Below the pieces are notes generated by a model. It was not told the origin of the DNA and did no database searches. It worked only from the letters and a program-made list of their open reading frames with translations. A stretch of 64,000 nt of DNA from Plotosus lineatus (taxonomy: Eukaryota > Chordata > Actinopteri > Siluriformes > Plotosidae): positions 9,399,466 to 9,463,465 of the forward strand of contig CM045746.1 in assembly GCA_024760905.1 (NCBI GenBank). The letters are read 5' to 3'. The position numbers and the translations under genes are program-made. Shown piece after piece: positions 49,101 to 61,100 of this stretch; position 1 is the first letter of the stretch, and the number at the start of each line of letters is the position of its first letter.

Positions 49101-49987
49101 GCGCAGTCGTAATGCGAATTGTGTCTATTAAATGACAATGATTTGGGGAAGGAGAGAGCGAGAGAGATAGGTGGGGAAAATGTAAAACTCTAATGTCTAA
49201 TCACAGAGAATAATCATGTACATCGAAAAAGAATCCCAGAATAGCGCCATAAATTTACAGTGCTAAATAAACAAAAAAGTCCACATTTTTACAACAAACC
49301 GAAAGGTGGAATAGTAGGCAATTTTTTAGACAGTGCGAAGTCTAAAGTGCCTTTTGCCATGTTTTCAGTGGCACAGGAGTTATTTAGGACAAAGCTGCAT
49401 TTTTTTAGGTGCAAGACATTGTCTTTGTGATCCTGATAAATAGAAATGGGGGAGAACATGATGTTATTCTTTTGTGTAGTGATTCATGCATCAACTCTAA
49501 AATCGAATTTTTATCAATTTTTAATTTATAGGTTCGAATTTGAGGTGGTGAAATGGTGCAGTTCCTCTATAGTCCTACAGGTGGTGCACGCTACATTTCA
49601 CACATTGGCAGGTGGGACACCATCTTGTGCGGTAGGGATGAATTATTTTCTAACTTTGTGTGAAATAAGAATAATATGTAATCGGTATTTATAGAATTAA
49701 ATATAAATCAAATCACCACTTATGGTATGGGGGGTGTCAGTGGTGATTCCCGTCCCTACTGACAAAAGGTTATAGAGTTAAGTTATAGAACATTCTGGAT
49801 ATGATGCAGGTCTATCTTTAACTGCACGGTGATGTTTCGTGTGAGCAGCAGAATTACATGACAGCTTTTCACTTTAATATTTCAAGCTTTCATCAGTTAC
49901 TGTATACAGGTGTGTTTCTACTTCCACACTCACAGATTCATCCATGTAATAAAAAGCATTTCAGTGTCAGCCCAGGCCTCACCCTGG

Positions 49988-50076
<89 letters not shown>

Positions 50077-52585
50077 GTGTGCGATAGTAAAATCATCCAT
50101 TAGAAAGGTAAAAAGTTGAAGTTAATAATTTTCTGTAACCACTTAAGCCTAATTAGGGTCATGGGGAGGCTGGCGCCCATCCCAGCCAACTCCGAGTGAG
50201 GGCAGAGTACCTCCTGGACAGCTCACCAGGCCATCGCAGGGCGGAAACACGCTGACAACTTTGCAGCTACTCTTGTCGAAAGTCAGCAATGGTTCTTTTA
50301 CATGCTTCACACCATAGACAGTGACAGACATGGCCAGGCTTTGATAACCCAGTTAGTTGCACTGGGGGACAGTGACAACCTTGTGGAGAGAGGGGCTCGA
50401 ACCCCCAACCTTCGGCTCAGCGATCCAGCGCTCTATCCCACTAGGCCACCACTGCCCAAAAAGGTTAAAGTATATAATTGAATCAGGGGTATTTATTTTT
50501 ATATCATACAGGTACATGTCAGGTATAAATGGAATCTCGGTCGTACAGGTCATCATCTATAGTCCAAACGTCTGTGCACATTAGCACACGTGAGGTCAAA
50601 TGTTGAAACCATGAAAAATCAGTAAGGAATTTCGTTCCCCATTCTTCAGGCACATGTTAAAGTGGACCTGTGGTGAATTGTTATTAGCATTGAAAGTTTA
50701 GTAGATGACATTTTAAGAATGTTTGCATTCTTACATATATTAATTTACAGTACAGTATATAAAAATTATTGTACAGTAGGCCCTTGACTATTCGTGGTTT
50801 TGCACCCACGGTTTGAGTATTCGCTGACTGCCGAGCAACCGGCACGTGATTCAAATTCAGCCAATGGCTGTCCTCCTTTCTCCTGATTGGTTGAGCTCAT
50901 GTCCCACCCCTTTTTCCTCATTCGCGCACAAGTTGTCTATGAGCCTCTTTTTTTGTGTGTGTTTTAAATACCAGTTAAGCTCTATGATATCATCAAACGC
51001 TATGCGTCTTCTCTGGCTAAGCGATAGAAAACGCTGGATGTCTTTTCCGAAGAAATAAGACTTTCTCCTGAGAAACGACGGTTTTCTCTGAACTGTTGTA
51101 TTAAAATCTTTTTCAATTATTATTCCAGTACAGTACCTAAGTTCATGTTGATGCGTAAGATTTTATGTACTGTAGCATGTTTAACAAATGAAAGCAAAAG
51201 GATAAACTTTATTACGCTTCATGTCCTTTTACATTGAACTTGGAGTGACGTTTCCATGATGGCGTTGCCAAGAGGGCGATGTCCCGGAGTTCTCAGAATC
51301 AAATTGTTTCTTTGTTCGTTTTAATTTGTTTTTTTATTTGTTTCCACGGTGTTTTTGATCTTGCATCTAATAACCTCCCATGTTCACTGGGAGCAAAATC
51401 GTAGATCAAACTTACCAATTTTATTCGATCAGTCTCTGTAACCGTAAAATGAGGTGTTTGCTACCTGTAAAAGTGAGTTTACACGGTATTTCAAGACGCC
51501 CCTGCCACTGGGAAATGTTTATAATGTTCATCAATAACAACACATTTGATTGTTCTGCCTTGCTTTAAAAAACAGGAAAATATTTTGCTGTGTTCTCTTA
51601 GTAAATCTCCAACAACCGATGAACCATTAGAAACTGCTACAGCAAAACTATGGGATGTTCTGAATGAATGGAGCGATGAGCCAGATATGGACCTATCAGA
51701 AAGTGATGACGAGTATTTTTCACCCGATTCTTCTGCTCACTAACTTCATAAATTTAAGCACGGCAATGTGCTTTTCAATTTGCCATGTGCTAAAGTTCAC
51801 ATTCATGTTGATTGGCTCAATTTTAAATCATGGAAAATATTTAAAGGAACAGCAGCAGGAGGGAAAATTGAAGGGTCTTTTTTTTTTTGTTGTTGTTAAT
51901 TATGCAGTTTTCTGTTTATTTTCAGCTTTCATGAAAGTAATTTGGTTGATACCACAAAACGAATAATACAAAAAGATACAGTAAAACTCTTTTATTGTTC
52001 TGTTATTATTCATGTTTTCCACCTCTATGGTAATAAGTACTTACCGTTCCACTCCACTGGTAACATTTTAATAAGTGACCAATTTTGCCCTGGGCGCTCG
52101 AATACGGTAGAGTGGTACCTCACCTTACGATAGTCCCAGCAAACGTTTCGAAAAACATTTTCCAAAATTTTTTGTCTCTGTATATGAAACAAGTTCTTAC
52201 AAAATGCGCATCTCAAACATTCAAACACGCCATTCAAACAACGCACGAGCTGCTTTCCCATTGACTATCTTCCAACATCCCGCTCTGCTGGCCTCCCATT
52301 GGCTAGGAGGGATGATACAGCTCCCTCCCATTGGCTGTCACCCAAAATCCTTCCGCTGGCCTCCCATTGGCTAGGAGGGAAGACACAGCTCCCTCCCACT
52401 GGCTATTATGGAGCTGCATCTCCCAAAATGCTTTTCGTGTAAAGGTCAGAGTTACTGTTGTTTCATGAGATTTTTCTATGTCGTTGGTGCTCATTGCTTT
52501 ATTTTTTGACTTAGGATTTTAACCTTCCGTAAAAATTTGTAAGATTATAACTCTTCCAAGAAGACATGGTCATCACACGTGCGCA

Positions 52586-52646
<61 letters not shown>

Positions 52647-53470
52647 GCGTGTGTTTTCCGGTGTGAGTGAAAAGAAGAAGCGGGCTCGTGGCATGCGGTT
52701 GAGTGATATCGCAATGGATATGGCCAAACCCGTCTACCATCGGTACGATATTGAAGCAGTAGGATGTCTTAAAAGGTATGCTTTTATAATTTTTAAAGGG
52801 ATTAGGGGGTAGTATTGGGGTCCTTGGAACGGATCACACGTTTTACATGTAAAATGCGGTTTAATTTACGAAAAATCCAGGTTACGAAACCACTTCCGGA
52901 AGGGATTAATTTCGTAAAGTGAGGTACCACTGTATATTTAATTGGTTTAAGGTGCAGTACTGCCCAGGATATCGTATGTGTCCTACTCGTATAGAAAATT
53001 AAATGAATGTATGGTACTGTCGTCCTGATTCTTACTCTGTGAGGCTTATGTCTCAAATGGGGAAACTGGAATTAAAGAACAATCACTGCAAGTTAAAAAG
53101 AAAGAACGAAAAAAAAAAATCCTGGAGGTTTTTATGCTCTATAATTCTTTTAATCCAGGATGTGTCAGGAAACGATTAAGTGATCACAGATATGTGCTTC
53201 AGGTCTTAAAAAAAGGCCATTTGCTCACTGTTTTAGAAACGCAAGATGAACTTTATAAAATCTATATGAAGCACAGTGTAGTTAATGTTGTTCCATAACA
53301 TTAAATATCATTAAACAGTTATAAATGTATAATTATTGCAACTTGTGCCAAGAGAAATAAAACATTTGAGAGGAATATAATCATCTCTGGGATCAGTAAG
53401 ACGAAGTGTGATTATTTTTCAATAATCGCAAACCGAAGTGTTTTATTCCATGTGTGAAGACAGGCAGACA

Positions 53471-53539
<69 letters not shown>

Positions 53540-55491
53540 TTTCACCTTAGCTAAATTAAAGATAAGAAATTAATATTATAATTAAGCTGTGTGTGTGTGT
53601 GCGCGCATGTGATAGTGTGATAAAGATTTTTGTATTATGTTTGGATTAAAATGCATTTAAAATACAAAACTGCTAAGGATTTCATTACTTTATAAAAATT
53701 GCTAGGGCAGTGGTGACCCAGTCTTAAGGATTACTCATCCCAAGGTTGGGGGAGGGGGAGGTTCGAGCCCCACTATCACCTGGTTGTTACTGCTGTCACC
53801 ACAGACAGTCAGAGACATGGCTGGCCTTTGATAACCTGTTTAGCTGTACTAACTACACATGTAGTTTTTTTTTATTTAATTTTTTTTTAACTTTTTTAAT
53901 GTAAATATTATAATTAATTTTTAAATTTTCATTCATTCATGTTAAAAATCTGTTATGTTTATCAGGTTTAATTTAAAGCATATGGTTTATTTACATTTTC
54001 ATTTGTGTAGTTATGTATTTTTATATGGAATTTTAAAAATAAAATAACCTGGTGCTGATTTGGAATGAAATAAAATGAAATGCCCTACTTTGTTATTTGT
54101 GATACATTAATTTATGAAATTGTATTTAATTGCTTCTTATTTATTTAGTTATTCTAAGTTTACAGAAAAATGCACTGTGCAAAAAGTGTTAGGCTCCCCT
54201 TTTTGCTCCTTTTTGGTAAAACGTTGCAATACATTTTGATTCGATCTTCTTTTCCTTTCGGCTTTCTCAGGGGTCGCCACATCGAATCAGCTGATCCGCA
54301 CATTCGATTCTATAATTTCTGTATTTGCAGAACCTTTCACAACAATTGCATGTGGCGTCATCGCGGACCCATGATTGGAACATTGTGTTTACAGACACAA
54401 AACAGACATGAACCTATCATTTCACACTCTTTCATACACACAGACACTGCTGCGTGTACCGACAGCGTTTTCCCATAGATTGTGTGTACTGTATCTGAGT
54501 TTTGTAGATGTACAGTGTCAAAATTTTTTTCACATTTTCCAGAGAAAATAGATGTACACAGGTTGACCTCCACATTGAACTTTTCCAGATTTTTTGCCAG
54601 GAGAAATATCAGATTAGAATAAGAATGATCTGGAGTCTACTTCTTTGTCCACCACTGTGTAATCCGATTTTGTCATCCAATCACTGCAGCTGCAGGAGCA
54701 CTACGTTTCACTAATGTCCTTATTCAGTGTTACAGTCCTGCTACAGTTCCTTCCTATAAACACAAACGTGGGAATGCAGTATGTCTACAAAAAGCACTAA
54801 CAGATGGGCTGCGCTAATCCTCAGTCTGTTTGGGTGCTTGCTAATGTCCTCTTTACCCTCTTTAGTCGAATTTGTGCCATATTTTTTTTATTAATGGCTT
54901 TAGTGGTGCTCTATGGGATGCTCAGGTTATATGATAAACAAACTACACCTTTGTCCTCGATCTATTTTTGGTCTTCGTGGTACTGTATGCTTTCACACCA
55001 ACTCCAGGTATAATTATTCTGTGATCATGTGATATTTTTTTATTTTTTATTACCTACAGGTTACTGCAAATAACTAATGCATGTATGGATGACTTTTGAT
55101 TCCAATTGATCTAATTTACTTCAATAATAATGACATGCTTTTATACAGTATATATTTTCAATTATTCATTTGTAGAACTGCTTAATCCTGTTAGGGTTAG
55201 AGGGAGGCTGACACTGGCACCCAGAACATTTCAGGGAAACACAAACACACAGTTACATACACTCCTTGGGGCAATGTGGAGCGGCCAATTGACCTAATGT
55301 GCATGTCTTTGTGGGAGGAAACCAGAGTACCAGTACCCATAGGAAACTATAATTTTAGGCTGCTCATGTGTTTTCTACTGCCTCACACTCAGAAGTTTCC
55401 AGTTTTTATAAAATTACCACAGATTAACACCATGATGGTGTGGTTCTTTTTTTGTGTGTGTATTTGCTCTCTCCTCATGTACTCACTTTAC

Positions 55492-55527
<36 letters not shown>

Positions 55528-55684
55528 AGGTTCTCTATCCGCTGATGCCGAAGAGAAGTTAGTGGAGTATCTGCTTAGTTCAGATCGCTACAATAAGCTA
55601 ATCAGACCAGCGATCAATAAGAGTCAGCAGGTCACCATTGGCATCAAAGTATCTCTGGCTCAGCTGATTAGTGTGGTAGGTGTT

Positions 55685-55738
<54 letters not shown>

Positions 55739-55830
55739 CTAATCCTGTGTTGTTCTCGTTACTGCAGAATGAGAGGGAACAGATCATGACGACTAATGTG
55801 TGGCTCACACAGGTGACCTTACAACTCTTT

Positions 55831-55869
<39 letters not shown>

Positions 55870-56395
55870 TGATAGTCCAACTGAATTTATTTCATTCATT
55901 TATTTTACGTTTAATCCTAATTAGGGTCATGTGGAGGCTAGTGCACATCTCAGATGACTCTGGGAGAGGACTGAGGACGCTGACGGCTATGTAGTTATTC
56001 CTGATGAAAATCAGCAATTGTTCTTTTACATGAACCTCTCACCACAGACAGTGAGAGATATCCTTGGCCTTTGATAACCCAGTTTATAAATATTATTACA
56101 AACAATAGAGCACTGGTCTTTTACAATATTGTTAGGGTTATACAGTGATCCCTCCCTACTTCGCGCTTCAATTCATGCGGCTTCAGTGCATTTTTTTTTT
56201 TTTTTTTTTTTAAATATTCATTGAATTAAAAAAATAAGGAAATTAAGGAAGAATGGGGGGAAAATGCTGCATAAACAAGGCCAATTATGAAAAAACCCTA
56301 AACAAACACAAAACAACCTAAAACCCCTCATCAAAACTAGTTACAATTTTGTGAGGTGTGCATCTTAGTGCGTGCATGCGCGCGCATGTGCGTCC

Positions 56396-56463
<68 letters not shown>

Positions 56464-57719
56464 TATATTTACATACTTATGCATTATTTTTAATGTTTAA
56501 TTGTTATTATAAGCATTTATATAATTTATGTATTTATCAATATTATATACACATATACATGTACGTATATGTCAGTCAGGGGGTGTTGGGGGTCGATCCT
56601 ACTTCGGGGAATTCGGAGGTCGCAGGGGGATCTCGGTCCCAATTAACCACGGAAAGTGAGGGATCCCTGTATATAGTTTTACTTAATTTCAAATAAATTA
56701 TTTGTTGTCACTGTGACAGAAAAAAGGTGTTTTATTTCTTCCATTTCTGCTAAATGTTTCTAATTAAATGTGAAAATGATAATCCATATTAATGTTTTCC
56801 GCAAGCTTTCCTACAAAACTTTTTTCTGGGATAGAATTTATAAATGCCTTTCTAATTGCAGTCTACTGCAGTGTGTAATGTACACCTACAGTGATCAGTA
56901 ACACATCAGGGATTAATCCTAATGCACCCTCGGAGTATATATGTTACTCATCGTCACAAAGGCAGTATTAGGTTGGAAATTATTAAATACTTTTTGAACT
57001 TTTTCACAATTTTCTCCAAGGTTGCTTAAAAGACTGAACGTTTCTGGTAGGTTTTGGTTGGTTACTCCATACCTGGACAATTACGTTAGAAAATTTGGTT
57101 GCATTTTCGAGCTTAGGACATGAGCTTCAAAATGGTACCAATAACTCAAACTTAATCACTTCCAACCTAAAACCCACTTCACACACGTCTTTACTGTGCA
57201 AAAGTTTTTAAACCCCTTTTTTAGTATCAACTTTTCTATAGGTATATTTTATAATTTCTACATTAGTATGTTGGCGGAAAAGTTCTACTTTTTCATGCGG
57301 CGTCATTACCTTTTTCTGGCGCTTCGGTGCCTTACCAGAAGCCTGAGAAGGTGCGCAGCGTTTGGGTGGCATGAAGGAACTTAACTGTAACTAAAAGCAT
57401 ACACACTAAAAAAGCACAAGCACAAAGTGTGCGCGAATGAGGAAAAAGGGGCGTTACATCATCTCAAACAAATCAGCAGGAGGGAGAACAGCCATTGGCT
57501 GAATTTGAATCATGTGACAGTTGCTCGGCAATCTGCGAATATGCAAAGGCGCGAGTGCAAAACCGCAAATAGTCAAGGGCCTACTGTACTTATAAAACTG
57601 CAAAAACTGGACCTGATGCTGTTTTATTTTTAAACAAAAAGTCATCACACCTTATAATGAATTCAATGAAGTACCATTCCTTTGCCTGGGCTGAGAGGTT
57701 TTGCCCAGTACTGCATGCA

Positions 57720-57782
<63 letters not shown>

Positions 57783-58102
57783 TCATCAGCCTGTCATGCC
57801 ACTGCTGGCAGATGGCCTCCACAACCTTCATAGTTGTGGGTTTGAACCATAACTCACCACGCTGGTTCAGTGCGAGTTGGTGAGTGGTTTGAGTAGAAAC
57901 TGACGGCTTTGCAGCCTACTCTTTACGAAAGTGAGCAATGGTTCTTTTACATGCCTCTCACCATCGACAGCGAGAGACATGGCCTGCCTTTGATAACCCA
58001 GTTAGCTTCACTGGGGGGGGACAGTGACAACCTTATGGGGACTCGAACCCCCAACCTTAGGATTGGCGATCCTGCTCCTTAATCACTAGACTACCACTGC
58101 CC

Positions 58103-58180
<78 letters not shown>

Positions 58181-61100
58181 TTTTTAATTTTATTTTTTTT
58201 CCATTTACTTGCAGGAATGGAACGACTACAGACTTGTCTGGGAACCAAACAACTATGATGGCATCCAGAAGCTACGAATCCCCTCCCAGCACATCTGGCT
58301 TCCTGATATCGTACTCTATAATAAGTATGCTAAAGTTTGAACCGCTCATGCCGTTATGAGAATAAATTCATAACATCTACATGATGATGATAAAAGTGAC
58401 AACATTTGTATAACCTGATTCATGTACAAACTGAATTCCAAAAAAGTCGACACAACTATACAAATTGTGAATAAAAACCTGAATGCAATGCTGTGGAAGT
58501 ACGTAATTTCAGTATTTTATTCTGAATAGAACATGGATGACAGGGTCAAATGTTTAAACTGAGAAAATGTATCATTTTAATGGAAAAATATGTTGATTTT
58601 AAATTTCATGGTGTCAACAAATCTCAAAAAAGATGGGACAGGTAGCAATAAGAGGCTGGAAAAGTGTTCTTAAAATTATGCATTTTCTCAGTTTAAACTT
58701 TTGACCCTGTCATCTATGTTCTATTCGGAATAAAATACTGTATTGGAATTTGGCACATACAAATTTTGTTTGCATACAACAATATCATGCGAAGAAGCAA
58801 ATTGGAAGAAAGCAGTGGTTCTTATTATATTTCACAGGATTTTGTGAATAATAACAGGAAGTGAGATAATTATGAGGCTTCCTTGTCAGGTGATTAGATG
58901 AGCAGTTCTTTTGGTAATAAAATGCTTGAAGTAAAATATTTAATGGCTGCATTTCACTGGAATGTGGAATGCAATGATCGTGGCAGAAAGGTGCGGAACG
59001 CCGTCTATGAAGGAGCTTCGGCATTTTTACACAGAAAATGGGTCAAAATTGTACATTCAGAACACTTTCGGAATGTTCACGGCATGTCCAGAACAGACAC
59101 GAAAAGACCGCGATACAATGTAGGAATAAACGGGAACCTATGGCTCTCAGATAAATCAGGTGACCTTTTTTAACAGAATAACTAATAATAATATTGCTGT
59201 CATTTAAATAAAAATACAGAAAAGCCATCAATAAAACAAAAACAGATAAATAATTCTCACGCATTTTAATCCATACATCTATTTCCCACTCCACTTGTAG
59301 CTGTGGTGTGCAGCAGAGAAAATCCTTTCTGTACTGCGGTGTGCGGGAAGGTCTGATACCTTGAAAGCTCTAATTTTATTGGATTATATGCAACAGCCTG
59401 CGCGAATTGTTTTTGGGTCAAGAGGTAAATTTCCCCGTTTTTGATCAGCTCATTTGTGCAGAGCGAACCCTTTCAACCGAGACGATGGCGAAAAGATCAA
59501 AAAAAAAGATGAGGAGTGCATTCACTGAATGAAGATTTAGAAAGACTTGCATGAAGCCAGCTGATTGTCAAAACTTGGAACGCGCTTCCTGTCGCATACC
59601 AAACACTGCAGCGTGTGTATTTTGCCGTATTGACCATGTTTGGCTCTACATATGCATGCGCATAAGCCCTGCAATATACAATAGCTTAGTCTATTTGATG
59701 GCCAGGTAAAAAAAAAAAAAATTAAAAAGCCTTAGTGCTTCATTTCAAGGTGTTAGCTTGAGATGTGGCGAAGATTTCTGTTCTCCCTTCAGGTTGGTTC
59801 ATCTATTCGCTGTGTAGTGTGTTTCAGAGTATCATCCGGGCTTTATTCTGACTCCAATCCCTGTGATCGAGTCCGTGCTGGGTGAAAGCATGCACTTGAG
59901 CCAATGTTTAAGATGCGCAGATCTCTGAACCCCACTTTGTATTTGCTTGATCATTTATTATAAGGCGGTTTAAACATGGTTGTGCATGCGGCGTGCTCTT
60001 TACTCCGTCTGTGTGCATGTGATCATCGGCATGAGGAGGATGATCATATAGACCCAATTGAAGTCTCAAGCAAGCCACAATCAGCAGTGGATCAGTGAAT
60101 CAGAAGAAGGTTGAAATACTCATGGTGTGCCATAGATGGACTTTGATCGGGTCTGCATGATCATCCTCCTCATGCCGATGATCACGGGTGCGCGGAAGGA
60201 GTAGAGAGCGCGCCGCATGCACAGCCAAAGTGAGTGGCAAAGCACCCGGCAAGTGCTCGGTCTGATACTGCTACTGATGGTACTGATGGTGTGTGGTGTG
60301 TAGAGCAGCTCTCTTCACTGCTTTTGACCATACGGAAGAGGAGGGAAGACTTGGGGATAAGTTAAGGAACACTTGCTGTATAAAAGGAAAGATCACAGAC
60401 CGTTGGCTGAAATGACGGAAGGATCGCAGAATCAAAGGGAACACTCTCGGAATTTTTTTTCCGTGAACGTGTTCAAAAGCACGTTCGCGGAAGATTTTGG
60501 TCTGCGGGAAGTGGAGGAACACATTCGGAATCATACTGAATGACACGGAAGATGAGGGAATAACTGAGGAACATTTGAGGATGACAACATTTTTGCTTTC
60601 GCAAGTCTGCTGTGCTCCAGTGAAATGGGGGTATAACGCTGTAAAGCTGGTGATCCTTGATGCTGAACGTGCTTCTGTGTTTTGACCTGAAACTAGAGCG
60701 AGGTTGTTGTCTTACTTTTAATTTTATATGGAGGTTCAATGCTCCATTTAGTTTATGCAGGAACATTCGTAAAGTCAACAGGGGGAGGACAGAAACAGAT
60801 GTAGAAGATGTAAATAAACGAAGTCAAAAGCAACCACGGCATGAGATCATGAGCTAATTTGATTAAGAAGCATCTTGACGATTCTTTACAGACTCGCCGG
60901 TCCATGTAATCCCTACTAAAATAAGCTTTTAATTGAGGAACTGTTTACAACAATTCTCCCCGAAGGATTGGAAAGGAGGACAGATTCCTATTAGCTTGTT
61001 TGATATGTATTATTTACGTGTTACCACACAGACATCACTTAAATGAATCACGATTATGGAGCCAGTTTATGGTTAAAAACTGCTTCCAAATCTTATTGAG

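Noticed and set aside
58898..59173. 91-residue ORF in receptor intron 4
   Set aside because: No recognised motif; it may be a transposon fragment but nothing supports a specific call.
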